DNA of 64,000 bases from Ananas comosus (Eukaryota > Streptophyta > Magnoliopsida > Poales > Bromeliaceae), in contig NC_033636.1 of the NCBI RefSeq assembly GCF_001540865.1, positions 301,778-365,777 on the forward strand. The letters run 5' to 3'. Under the pieces are notes generated by a model that was not told the DNA's origin, ran no database searches, and saw nothing but the letters and a program-made list of their open reading frames with translations. The position numbers and the translations under genes are program-made. Each line of letters starts with the position of its first letter. Position 1 is the first letter of the stretch. Positions 32,528 to 43,953 of the stretch are shown here, piece after piece.

Positions 32528-33298
32528 GGGTCTGTTTGTTTGCACGAAAGTGGGGTGGAAGTGGAAAGGTGGAAGTAATTTTCGGTGAAAACTACCTACT
32601 TCCGTTGTTTGGTTTACCGTAATTTTATTACACCCGAAAGTTCAGTTCATCCAAAATAATGAAATTGACTTCGTCCTCCCATGGGGCGAAGTCAATTCCG
32701 GTGAAGTGAAAAAAAAGCAAGAGTGGGATTAATGTGTTAGGATTATCTCTTCTTTACTCTTTCATTCAAATATATTCAATTGTGGAAGTAATTAAATTTT
32801 TTATTTTGATTGTATGTCTAAAATATGATCAAATTTGGTTAGGTAAGTTTTAATATATTTTTTGTTTAATATGTATATTTAGAAAATGATGAAAAATGAA
32901 TTTGTTAAATGTTAATAATTTTTTAACTTTAGAATTTTATTTGTTGCATTATTATAATTTATATGCAAACAAATAATATAATTTTTTAAAATTTTATTTT
33001 ATAATTATACATATATATAATTATATACATATATAATTATATTAATTTTTATTTATTATAATTTATTATTCACTATAAGTTACAAAATAGACAATAATAT
33101 TACTTCGAAGGTAAGTATACTGGGGGTAAAGAGCTACACTTTTTACGTCATTTACTTTCTACCAAACAAACAATAGAACTCGCAGAACTGCACTTCCACA
33201 GTTAAAAATAAACAGCAGAAGTGAACTAATTTTTACTCCAACTCCATTTTAACCCAAAGTCCACTTCCACCTCATACTTAGTTGAAACGAATATACCC
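32528..33298. mobile_element. Tourist-type (PIF/Harbinger) MITE
   Basis: A 771-bp element flanked by TAA on both sides (32525-32527 and 33299-33301). The left end GGGTCTGTTTGTTTGCACGA pairs loosely with the right end, GGGTATATTCGTTTCAACTA on the other strand. AGGTGGAAGTGGA occurs in both arms. The 3-bp TAA duplication and GGG terminus are typical of PIF/Harbinger. Confidence 0.8.
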
Positions 33299-34302
33299 TA
33301 AATATCCGTACTCAGTTGGGCTGTGTGGAAAGATGCTCGTGGTCTGTAATTTGCAGTTAGAAGATGAACTTAAATGCTCTTTAACTATGGCTGTCAGAAA
33401 AGATAATTAAATAATATATATATCGTCAGAATTGGATACATGGTTTTGTGGGTGCTTGCTTAAGTAATTAATGTCATCTCATATTTAATGCATAACAAAA
33501 CACCTGCTGTTGATTTGCATATATAGCTCTACCCGGACTAGAACCCGGAAAACGACATTTATTGATTTGCAAGAGGAACGGTGGGATGATGAACACCAGG
33601 CGCACGGATATACAGTTTCACTCAAAAGTGGACAACTTTAAAACTCAAAAGATTCTCTTCTTTGAAGAGAGCATTTTTTTTTTTTTTAGAATAATAATTT
33701 TTCTATGCCATTTTACAAAGTATCGAAGCATGAGGTTCGATATCAATTTCAGCTTATATACTCATAAAAAAATTAATAAAGATTTATCTGAATTACTATC
33801 GGTGGTAGAACATAAATAACCTTGAGTCAAATACTATTATAGCTACTCTTACCGAATCCAAACCATTTAAGAACTAAAATTAGATAGCAAATATTATTTT
33901 TTTTAATATCAATATTCTTCTAACTCTACTAAATTAGTAATTATTATTTAAATAATTTCGCATCACGGACGGAGGATTCCCAAAAAAATAAAAAAAAAAT
34001 AAAAAAAAAAATTATGATGGCAGCGCCAAACCGACGACAGCGGCCAGCGCACAAAGGAAAGGAAAAGCGCGATGGCACGCATCCACATGTGACTGAATAT
34101 GTGACATGAGGATGACACAGACACTTCATGGCCGCTTTCGACGGTGGCATCCGCATTTTTCTTTCCCATGAGCTGGCCGATCCCAAAGTTAATTACAAGC
34201 GAAAACTTCCCCCTCGTTAATTTCCACCCTTCGTCAGTCTATTAATGCGTCCGCCTCCCTCAACCCAACTTTCTATCTATTTATGTATATATATATTCAC
34301 AC

Positions 34303-34357
<55 letters not shown>

Positions 34358-34414
34358 ACGTCCGTCTCTAGTAGCTATACACGGTGCAGGTGTAGGCATC
34401 TCTCTCTCTATATA
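33299..34414. other. Intergenic stretch with (CT)n microsatellite
   Basis: No coding region supported. A pure (CT)n run lies at about 34306-34354. Confidence 0.6.
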
Positions 34415-34642
34415 GAATTGAGCTAGAATACTTTTAGAAATATTAGGCTCCTTGGTGCTTCTATTTTTTTAACCCTTGGATCTACTTTTTAAATACTATA
34501 ACCTTTGGATCAAACACTATTCTACCTACCATCATCTACTACCACCTACCACCATCATTCCAATCTCACATTTCTCCAAACAAGGGCTAAAAACTCACAA
34601 GCACCAACCCATTGGTGCTTTTGGGAGTATTCTAGCTTTACT
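34415..34642. mobile_element. Short MITE, family M2, copy 1
   Basis: Left end TTGAGCTAGAATACTTTTAG; the right end reads AGTAAAGCTAGAATACTCCC on the other strand. GGTGCTT words sit in both arms, and TA-rich sequence flanks both sides. About 228 bp. Confidence 0.7.
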
Positions 34643-34652
34643 CTATATATAT

Positions 34653-34868
34653 AGAATTGAGCTAGAATATTTTTAAAAATACCAACCCCTTGATACATCT
34701 AAGTTTCTATCTCTTGGATCTACTTCTTAATTACTAATAGTTTTTGGATCAAATATTATTCCACCTACCACTACCTACCATCGTCATCTCAAACTCACAT
34801 CTCTTTATTCAATGATTAAAAACTCAAAAGTACCATCTTTATGGTGCTTTTGAGAGTATTGCTCAACT
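34653..34868. mobile_element. Short MITE, family M2, copy 2
   Basis: This has the same plan as the neighbour (left TTGAGCTAGAATATTTTTAA, internal CATCTAAGTTTCTATCTCTT, GGTGCTTTTGAGAGTATT at the right). A third copy lies at 58156-58362. The two copies here are almost adjacent, separated only by a TATATA run. Confidence 0.7.
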
Positions 34869-35451
34869 CGATTCTTCATCTTAATTCTTGATCATCATTC
34901 TATTTATTTTGTCTCTGGCAATACTCGTGGATCACTTTTATTCCACCCCGCTAGATAACGATTGAAAATGGCAATGCATATTTAATTAATAATGGGACTG
35001 TAATATATGTAAAGCAACAGGATATATAATTGACACTCGGAGACTTTTAGAACTTTTTGTCACAAACTCCAATAATTGTCACAGGGAAATTAAAGAATAG
35101 AAGAAAAGAGTGAGAAAAAGAAAACAAAAAAAAAAAGAGAAAGAAAAACCACGACTTCAAAAATCAATGCATTGCAGCAAAAAAAACTTAACAACAACAG
35201 GAACAAGTGTCATAGGGGCATGCAGGGACTAATTAAGGACTGCCGATAAACAAATAAACAAACACCAATAACGATCATACATATATAATAACAAACGACT
35301 CTCAGTTTAAAAAACTACATATATTATTAATTATTATTATGATTATTCTCCCGAGTCAGACGACCCACGCATGTGCTGGCTACGGCCTAGCTAGGAACAA
35401 ATCAATCAACCGGAATCGCTAAATTCAAAGAACACTCGCTGGCTAGCTAAG
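34869..35451. other. Intergenic, 3' flank of the phytocyanin gene
   Basis: AT-rich. It should include the 3'UTR of the minus-strand phytocyanin gene; nothing else is seen. Confidence 0.6.
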
Positions 35452-36618
35452 CTAGCTAGTGCTGCGCGAAGCCGCCGGCTGCCGCTGCTGCTGCTGCTGC
35501 GGATAGAAGCGCCAGCAGCCACACCGCGGATCCGGAAGGAGGTGGGGCGGAGATGAGCTGCCGGCGGAGGGGCGGCGCCGGGATGCGGGCGCGGGTGCCG
35601 AGGGCGCCGTAGGCGTCGTGGGAGCTTCTGGGCGGGCACCGCCGGGAGGCGGAGCCGATGGCCCGGACGGGGACGGGGACGGGGACGGCGCTGGTCCGGC
35701 GGCGGCGGAGACGTTGACGGCGAGCTTCTGGCCGAAGGAGCAGTGGGTGGGGACGCCGCAGATGTAGTAGTGGGCGCCCGGCGCCTTCAGCGTCACGGTG
35801 GCGGGCCCCGTCGTCAGGGTGGGCCCCACCGTGCCCTGGGTCGAGCACCCGTCGTACCCCGCCTTGCCCACCGGCATCACGTTGTGGATCCCCGTCGTAA
35901 AATTAAACACTGCAACCGTCCAACCAACCAACCATCATCATTTGACCTGTACATCCTGTCCTATCCTCGTGACTACAGTACTAGTTTTCCATAATTAATT
36001 AATACAAACATTAATGCTAGCTAATTAACCCCCTCACATGATTCGGCTGGCTATATTTTCTTTATTTTCTGTATAATTAAATTCTGAATGAATCGACTGA
36101 TTTAATCAAATTAAATTAACCTACTACAAGCATACGACGGGCCGGGCATGAACGCTCAGACACCCGGCTGGCTGTGGTCGGTCCGGGGAATTAATTACTT
36201 GGGGAAAACAAAGCCAACACAAACAACAGAGTAATTAATATTGTCTTATAATTAGCTCTACTAAATTTACTTTACTGCTAATTAAGTTAATGTATGAGCA
36301 ATGGTAGCACTGCGTACGTACAACGGTACAAGTACAACTCTATTTCTTCGCCAGCTAGCCTTAATTATCATCTTTTTTTTTTTAGTGGTAAAATTTTTAA
36401 AACAATTGAAATCCGTAAATTAATTACTCACGGAGCGTATCTCCGGCGGTGAAGGCCTGAGCAGATGACCAGCCGGAGTAGAAGCTGGCGGTGGACGGGA
36501 TGGTCCATCCGGTGGCGCCGCCCACGACGTGCTGGGTCGCCGCCGCCGCCCCTTGCAGTATGATGCTCAAGGCAGCCGCCGCCGCCGCCATCATTCTCAT
36601 TCTCATTCTCATCCTCAT
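35452..36618 (-). CDS. Phytocyanin (stellacyanin/mavicyanin-type blue copper protein)
   Basis: A secreted blue copper protein, probably cell-surface, that would carry single electrons in the apoplast. Exon 1 is 36618-36432 and exon 2 is 35909-35452, joined across a 522-bp intron (donor C|GTGAGT, acceptor GTTGCAG) inside GDTLLFNF; 214 residues. Met/Arg repeats and an Ala-rich hydrophobic stretch form a signal peptide. The phytocyanin domain starts HVVGGATGW. Copper ligands by spacing are His71, Cys113, His118 and Gln123 (YYICGVPTHCSFGQKLAVNV); Gln at the axial site indicates stellacyanin type. Cys84 and Cys119 would form the disulfide. A Pro/Ser-rich arabinogalactan-like tail follows. The typical hydrophobic GPI-anchor signal is not in this frame but occurs in another frame (see findings), so a late frameshift is likely. 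Confidence 0.9.
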
Positions 36619-36716
36619 GCTCTCGATCGATCGTACGTGTACAAACCCTGTGATCTGCAGGTCGCCCCGGCCCCTCTCTGGAGAGCTCTCTAGCTCGATC
36701 TTTCTATCTCTCCGCC

Positions 36717-36719
<3 letters not shown>

Positions 36720-36754
<35 letters not shown>
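36720..36754. repeat. (AT)n microsatellite in the phytocyanin 5' region
   Basis: A pure AT run about 100 bp upstream of the start codon on the minus strand; it may include the TATA element. Confidence 0.85.
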
Positions 36755-36757
<3 letters not shown>

Positions 36758-37250
36758 CGACGAGAGATCGAGTACGCACAGCAGTGTGTTTGCTCTGCTA
36801 CGCAGCTCCTCTGCAAGGGAGCAGGAGTAACAATAATAATTCCCTGATATAGATTAATTATAGAGCGAGAGGGGGAAAGTGAGAGATGTCAGTCAATTGG
36901 GGCTGGGAAAAAGAAGAAATTAAAAAAAATTGTAGGATCCACACGGCCCGTGCAATTAGTGGACTTAAATAACCGAGCCCGTATTTTATTTGCCTAACCG
37001 ATGAATATGAACATGAATATGAATGCGACAGAAAAGAATAGAATAATAGAGTAGAATAATATACGTATATTTTATGTATGACATGACATGACTTGGGTGG
37101 GAACCCAGCTGCGAGACGATTCCCTTCTTCGAATTTCAAGTCGGTCTGATGGAGATGACTATACTAGTCACTAGTGCTGAAAGGCAGAAGGAAGGTGGAG
37201 GTGGGGACCGGCAGCAGCACAGCACCCGCACTTTGAGAAAGAGTAATACT

Positions 37251-37408
37251 ATCATATCCATTCACATTTTTTCTTTTCTTTTTTTTTTTTGTGAGAAATG
37301 TGATAAACTATCTATTCAGTTTTTTCTGTAATCATATCCATTCACATTTTTTCTTTTCTTTTTTTTTTGTGAGAAATGTGATAAACTATCTATTCAGTTT
37401 TTTCTGTA
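37251..37408. repeat. 80-bp direct tandem duplication
   Basis: Two near-identical units start ATCATATCCATTCACATTTT at 37251 and 37331, and both end in ATTCAGTTTTTTCTGTAA. They differ by a couple of T residues. Confidence 0.95.
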
Positions 37409-37485
37409 AAAATATAGATAGCTAAAAATATAAAATAACTGTATATGTTTTGAACTTGCGACCTCTACCAACTATTAAACATTTA

Positions 37486-38010
37486 GGCTGCTTTTGATTC
37501 GGGTATAAATAAAAACTGCTTATTCCAAAGATAGATATAAATTCAGGTATAAGCAGAAATTAGACAAATTTTACGTTTGGATGAAAATTGGGTTGTTTTT
37601 AGGAATAAGATAAATAGCATTTGGATGGTTAGATTGGAACAAGAGAAATAAAAGTTATAATTTGAAATTAAAATTACATTATCTAATTAATTAACATCAA
37701 AATATTACTTATAAATAAATAATTATTTATTTATTTATTTTATTATTTAAGTAATAAATAATAATTTAAATATATTAATTAGATTAATTAATGATTTACT
37801 GTTATTAAATTAAATTTAGACTTTAATTAATCATATTTTCATCCGGAAACAAGCTTGTTTCAGAAATAAGGTGGAACAACAGTTCCAGCCTCATACCAGC
37901 TTATTCCAGAAATTCGAAAATTACTGTTCTTGAAAACTAAACGCGATGTTTGGGAACAAAGGGGGAACAAGGACTTTATTCCCCCCCTTGTTCCCGAATC
38001 AAACGCTATC
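37486..38010. mobile_element. PIF/Harbinger-type MITE with TTA target duplication
   Basis: A 525-bp element with left end GGCTGCTTTTGATTCGGG and right end reading GATAGCGTTTGATTCGGG on the other strand. It is flanked by TTA on both sides (37483-37485 and 38011-38013). No coding capacity. Confidence 0.8.
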
Positions 38011-38272
38011 TTAGGAAACCATGCTCAGTATAGTCAGCTGTGTTATTTTACTTTATATGGTGTGGCATATATAGAGTATTTTAATTGGATGGCGACTCTA
38101 ATTCACACAAAAGTGAGGTTCAATTTGTGGATAAAATTATTATAATTATAACAATTAAAAAGAACTAATAATTAAGAGAGTTTTACATGCATCTCGGCGG
38201 AATATTCATGTAAAAAAATTATAAAACTTATACGTAAATAAAGCGCTTTCTCTTTGAGTGTGATATATATAT

Positions 38273-38284
38273 NNNNNNNNNNNN
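38273..38284. other. Assembly gap, 12 N
   Basis: The gap lies inside an (AT)n tract. Confidence 0.99.
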
Positions 38285-38369
38285 ATATATATATAGGTCG
38301 ATCTACCATCCAAAATGCGCTAGCTGTTGTAATTCTACAACAATCTAATGGCTAACTATTTGTTCTTTT

Positions 38370-38470
38370 TTCTAGGAGGCCCTAACTGTTTCCATTTTGT
38401 ATACTTAGTTCATCACGCTTAATGAATGATGAAGCAGGCAACTTGCTATTTATTTCTCAAAAAAAAAAAT
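38370..38470 (+). mobile_element. LINE 3'-end fragment
   Basis: Contains AATGAATGATGAAGCAGGCA, then TTGCTATTTATTTCTCAAAA and a poly-A run: the tail signature shared with the LOR-locus fragments and 47855-47965. Confidence 0.55.
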
Positions 38471-38851
38471 TTATTTGTTCTTCGCTAGTCGTATCATAGG
38501 AATTTCTTCTCTTTTTTTTTTTTTTTTAATTATCTTTTTCTTTCTTTTCTCCTGGCAGTCAGGAGGGCCTTAGAAAGTTCTTCGTCATTAATCGATGGAG
38601 TTCGTGGCCAGTGCCAGTCGGTCATCGCATTTACAAATGATTCCGACTTTCTAACCAAAATTTTTTTAGGCTGTAGAAATTTTCCAGATTGTGTGATACG
38701 CACCTGCCGAAACCGAGGACTCAAGGCGGTGTTTACCCGGCATGCAGTAAGAGCAATTAATTAGAAGGAAAGTACAAAGAAATTAGCTACTTGTACATAT
38801 ATGTCTAGAAAATTCATTTCATATAAATAGATTTAAACTTTAGCAATTTTT

Positions 38852-39318
38852 TTTTTAGGGCTTTTTTTTTGCAATCGGTTTTTTGAAAAAATTTTATTTT
38901 AAAAATAGTCCCGATAAATTTATAATTGAAAAAATAGTCCTACTTCTGTCACGTAGTCGTCACGTAAGCACCACGCGGAAGGGCTAGGTGGCGGGTCTGG
39001 CAAGTTGAATACGGTGAATGGTTCACCGTGTTCAGTTAATTATTCTGTCCCGAAAAAAATAATGTGCAATACGTTTAAGGTTTATATCAAGTGGTGCGAA
39101 TAACAAAAAAAAAACACAGTGAACCATTCACCATGTTTGAACACGGTGAATGGTTCACCGTGTTGAACTTGCCAAGCAGGTGTCCAACTAGCCCACGTGG
39201 TGCTTGTGTGGCGTCTGCGTGGAAGGGGTAGGACTATATATTTTTTACAATTATAAATTTGTCGGGACTATTTTTAAATAAATTTTTTTCAGAAAGCCAT
39301 TTGTAAAAAAAAGTCTTT
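38852..39318. mobile_element. Foldback element with GGTGAATGGTTCACCGTG palindromes
   Basis: Long inverted arms: AATAGTCCCGATAAATTTAT at the left and AATAGTCCCGACAAATTTAT on the other strand at the right, followed by GTGGTGC/GCACCACG words and finally near-perfect palindromes of GGTGAATGGTTCACC around the centre. It is about 467 bp and non-coding. Confidence 0.75.
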
Positions 39319-41868
39319 TTTATGTTCTTAATCAAAAATTATATATTGGAAATTTCAAAATTTTGTTTTAAGATAAGATAATATATTTTCTTTTCTGTCT
39401 CGCTTGCTTGTTTATTTATTTAATTTAACGCGGTGCCGAAGAAAGTTATAATTAAAACCAGTAGCTCAAATTAATACTAGTGGAAGATCCACCAACAACA
39501 ACTCGGGAGAGTCGGTCGGCCCAAGATCTTTATTAGCGGGATGCCGCGTGTCAACTGAGTTCACGGAGAACTGGCGCCTCTTGGTTGTCGTGCGGGTGGG
39601 TGGGTTGTTGGTGGTGGGGGCCAGCGGTGGGTCTCTCATCACTCTCTTCCACTACTTGCTGCTATGCACTCTGCACACATTTTCTAATCCTATTTTATTT
39701 TCTATATATATATATATATTATTATTATTATTATTAAAATTTTTATTATTATTATTTTATTAAAAATAAATAAATTTGTAGATTTAAAAATTAGTGGCTA
39801 TTGCTATTCGTTTCGTTTATTTATTTAAGAAATGAATCTATAATTAAACTTTCAATTTAAGTAAAATTGATTAGTTGGTACTTTTCTGCTAATCAATCAG
39901 TTGTGTATATATATATATATTTAGAAAATATTATAAATCTTTTTATTAATATGCATACTGCATAGCATTACTCTCAGTAATTATATACAAAAAAATAATA
40001 ATAAAGAAGGCAACAGGGGCATCTAAAATATTTTCCCCGCCCTATTTTTGGGACGTTGCCTAACAAATCAAGCTTGTGGTTGTGGTCCATATTAATTTAC
40101 TTGGGCGGGCAGGCACTGCCATTAATTAGTTAACGCTAGTGTGAATGGCCAGCGCATGGTATTTTTGGTATTGGTATTGGTCTGCATGCCCGGAAATTAA
40201 GACCAGCTGGGGCGAGTCATAATTCGTCGTCTTTGAAGTTTGAACAAACAAACAAACAAAACAGGAGTGCCTGCATTTTCTTTGATTTCTTAATGATTTT
40301 CTTTGTGCGGTGGGCCCCGCCCCGGCCGACTTATTTGATCGATTCAATCGTGGGTTTTGATTGTGGCTTTTGATTTGTAGCCCCAACTGTTTGAGGCGAA
40401 GAAGTCGCTCCCATAAAAGATTTGATAGTTGGTATCTGAGGTCACAGATTCAAAGTCTAATTACTCAAATTATATAGTACATTTGTGCTTGTTTTCTTTT
40501 TTCTTACAAAATTGATGTTCAAAAATAATTTTTTGAACTTTGATGATTTTAAAAGATTCTGAGTTTGATTTCTCCGCCAGTTATTCCTTTTTAATATATG
40601 ACATTTTATATATCCATCTAAACACAAAATCAGATCCGATAAGTGTGAAATATTTAAAGAGCTTATAAATAACAATTTATGTATTTAGAAAATTTATTAT
40701 TCCAATATCAAATAGTTTTAACATCAATCGTAGACATAAATTCCGTATTTAATTTGTAAGAGGTTAGTGTTTAAAATTTATCTATGCTAGAATGTTGAGG
40801 AGATGGACAAATTTCATCCAACTTGGCAAAGTTTATGTTGTAAAGAAACAAATGCATTAAATTAAAATAAACTTACTTGTAGAAGGGTGAAAGTTTAAGA
40901 AACTAATGCAAGTGTCGCAATTAAAATGAAGTACGGGAACTTCCCATGTAATTAATGTAGTCACCCGTGAAATTGATCTTCGAAGCATGACAACAAATAG
41001 ACGTCACGCGTCTCCTTATGTGAACGGTGGAACACCTCAAAATTCAAATCTCCACAAAAAAGAATATGCTTAAAGGCTAATTAATAAACGTACGTAGGAA
41101 AACAAATCGTGTTGCCATATATATTGTATAAGGTATATTTTAATATTATTGACGAATTAGTAATATATCATTATCAATATACTTTTAAATACTATATTTT
41201 ATATATAAAGTACAATTAGATCTCACACTCTAAATTGGGATGAGAACACATCAATAATGTTTGTAATAAAGTATACGTAAGTTTTTCCTTTTCTTTTCTT
41301 TCTTTTTTTTTTTTTAAATCCCACCCAACACATAGACTCACGCGCACGGAAACACCCACGGTGGGAAGAGAGAGGGGGGATACATTTTTCTGTTGGAAAA
41401 GCACGTGTAAGTTGGGCCAGCCTAGTCACTAGTGGGAAAAAGGTCCAAAGTCCGTGTAAGTTGGGGACCAAAGCATTACTGAAAAAAAGTAAAAGTAAAA
41501 AAAGAAAAATAAAAAGAGAACATGATCACGACCGCGAAGCGTTGAATTAATTATTAATGGACTCAAAAAGACCGTGCCAGTCACTTAAGTAAAGGCGTCT
41601 TTGAGGGAGTAATTACAATCTTTTTGAACCGGTTGGGAGAGGAGGGAACTTGGGGTTCAAATTTAAATAGAGGTCCAAAACGTCTACGAGGGAGATCGAA
41701 TTTTATTTATTTTACTTTATTTATTAATAATGCCTTCACTATCCTATATTCCTATGTGGAATAATTTGCGGACCTTGTTTGGTCAAAAATGTACGACCAG
41801 GTCAAAACAAAACATATGTGAAATCGCCAAACGCGGTGGAGCACGATCGAATTGCTAATTGAGCACTA
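39319..41868. other. Intergenic AT-rich region; nothing supported
   Basis: About 2.5 kb with TA/ATT microsatellite at about 39700-39760 and no supportable gene. A weak tRNA-like word (GTTGGTATCTGAGG near 40430) was seen but not called. Confidence 0.5.
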
Positions 41869-42432
41869 TGTCACGGACAAAATATTTTTCACTGACTTTT
41901 CTTGGACAGTGGTCCCTTTCTCCGAAGGAGCGTTCTATCGGAGGTTTTGGCTTGGATCTTCTAGAAGCTTCTATGCGGATCTCGAGACTGATGGCGCGGG
42001 TACCGAAGGGTCAAGAGTTCCTTAGAGTTTCTAAGTGGGTAATAAATGTAAGACTCTTAGAGTTTCTATGCTTATTTATTAGGACTCTTGGGAGACCGTG
42101 TGACCTCTCCTTATGGCTTGTAGCTTTGTGCCACTTGGCATCTTATCATTTGCTTTATGGGCGGCAAGTGGCCTATATAAGGTTGTGGCCTCCACCCCCT
42201 CATTAGGAAGAATCCTCATTTTGTACTCACTACTTCAAAGTAATAGAAGAGCTTTCTTCATCTCTCTCTTGTTATTAGTCTTAGGGCGAGGAGGTCCTGA
42301 ATTATCAAGTAGAGAGGAAGTCTAGGGTGAGTAGGTCCTGACTTGGCGAAGTAGAGAGGAAGGCTTGCCCATCTTCGAGCAGAAAAGGGACGCCGCATGG
42401 GCTAACGAGCGATTTTGCCTTAGTCCGTGACA
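41869..42432 (+). repeat. Left LTR (plus orientation)
   Basis: 564 bp, TGTCACGGAC...GTCCGTGACA. It contains a TATA box (CCTATATAAGG near 42173) and a downstream leader, and is followed by the primer-binding site. Orientation is set by the PBS to its right. Confidence 0.85.
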
Positions 42433-42434
42433 GT

Positions 42435-42446
42435 TGGTATCAGAGC
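42435..42446 (+). promoter_or_regulatory. Primer-binding site (tRNA-iMet)
   Basis: TGGTATCAGAGC is a perfect match to the usual plant retroelement PBS complementary to the initiator-Met tRNA 3' end, starting 2 bases after the left LTR. Confidence 0.9.
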
Positions 42447-42739
42447 GAGTTGCTATCTGGGCCGGTTCGAGGAGGAACCATGTCGCCATCAGATGCTGTC
42501 GTTGTTGACGTTGAGCCTTCGTTGCAGGCCAAGCGGGAAAGGTGCAAGGAATCGCAGGCACTCGCGTAGGAGTCCCTCATCCTTGAAGTACCATGCGGTG
42601 TGGCAGAAAGATGTTATGACGAGAATGGAGGCACTACCTGATCGGACCGAGGGCGATCGAGGTGAACCATCAAAGGCGAGTGAGGCCAACAGTGGAGGAG
42701 AGCACCACGATCCAGGGGACGAAAAGGGAGTTCTGCTGC

Positions 42740-43192
42740 TTAGCAGGGTGCGCGTGCGTGTCGCGGAGGACATGCACACTCCAGGCGTTCGACGGCTCGG
42801 CGGAGCGCGTGTGCGTGTCGCGGAGAACATGCACACTCGGAGGCGTTCTGCAGCGTGGCGGAGTTCGCTTGTGTGTCGCGGAGGACATACACACCCGGCG
42901 TGTTCTGCAGGTTGGCGGAGTGCGCGTGCGTGTCGCGGAGGACATGCACACTCGGAGGCGTTCTGCAGGTTGGCGGAGTGCGTGTGTGTGTCGCGGAGGA
43001 CATGCACACTCGGAGGCGTTCTGCAGCATTGGCGGAGTGCGCGTGTGTGTCGCGGAGAACATGCACACTCGGAGGCGTTCTGCAGCGTGGCGGAGTGCGC
43101 GTGTGTGTCGCGGAGGACATACACACCCGGCGTGTTCTGCAGCTTGGCGGAGTGCGCGTGCGTGTCGCGGAGGACATGCACACCCAGAGCAG
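42740..43192. repeat. About 58-bp minisatellite, eight copies
   Basis: Eight copies of a unit containing GTGTCGCGGAGGACATGCAC and GTTCTGCAG...GGCGGAGTGCG, spaced about 57-60 bp. Units differ by a few bases (for example CATGCACACTC or CATACACACCC). Several frames stay open through it, but the period is not a multiple of three in all copies, so coding is doubtful. Confidence 0.9.
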
Positions 43193-43953
43193 TTATAAGG
43201 TTGGCTACTGGACTCGAGGAACTTTGGTTAAGTCAGGGCGAAGTAGGCGTGTAGGCCGAGTAGCTTTGATGGCGAGGACCAAGTTTTGGTGGAGTGTCAG
43301 TGCAATCTTGTAATCCGATGGATGATGGATTCTGGTTCTGCAAAGGAGTTAGTGTGGTACGAGCAAGGCGCCAAGGCTGAAGAGCTCTAACTCAGGGTGG
43401 GACAGAATATATGTGTGTGAGGCGTTTCGTCGCGGAGGACGATGGGCTTTACAGAACCGTTGTTGAGTGGACGAACTCGAAGGCAGGTCAGTGTGGCATG
43501 AGATGTCAAGGCTGTGGGTGGCTCTGGTCTGGGATGAGTGGTTTTGCTGACAACGAAGTTGAAGGATGTGTTGGATCATCGACGAGGGCGTCGATGGTTC
43601 AAGTAGGGGAGGATGTCACGGGTCGATCGTTGGGGCTCGACCGTGACGCTCTTGGGGGCCACATTTGGTAGTCATTGAGTTGACGAAGCTATGGAGTTGC
43701 GGAGTTGAAGCGTTCCGTCAGGTTGGAGCGCTGTCAAGTCTACGGAGGCAATTCTCTAGCAATAGCCCATGCCTTGGCAAGGATTTTGGTACCGCATGCG
43801 GGGTTTCAAAACGTACCCCTCGGTGGGCACCTTTGTACCCTCGGGGTGCCAAAGGGCTGGATGTCTTGCATGGTATATAGGAGGAGGGGTGGACACTGCG
43901 TAGAGTGGCCCCGACTCCCCCGCGACTCATAGGACATGGGTCGTCCCTTGGAC

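Noticed and set aside
34017..34186. Minus-strand open frame near 34.1 kb
   Set aside because: It has no domain, no homologous motif and a low-complexity Phe-rich end coming from an A run.
40425..40460. tRNA-like or PBS-like word GTTGGTATCTGAGG
   Set aside because: It does not match the iMet PBS at key positions and no LTR or cloverleaf surrounds it.
42740..43192. Evenly spaced repeats that could be taken for a CRISPR array
   Set aside because: There are no unique spacers; the whole 58-bp unit repeats, and this is plant nuclear DNA inside a retroelement.
42427..43254. 275-residue open frame in the retroelement
   Set aside because: It is mostly translated minisatellite, is open in several frames on both strands, and shows no gag or pol motif.
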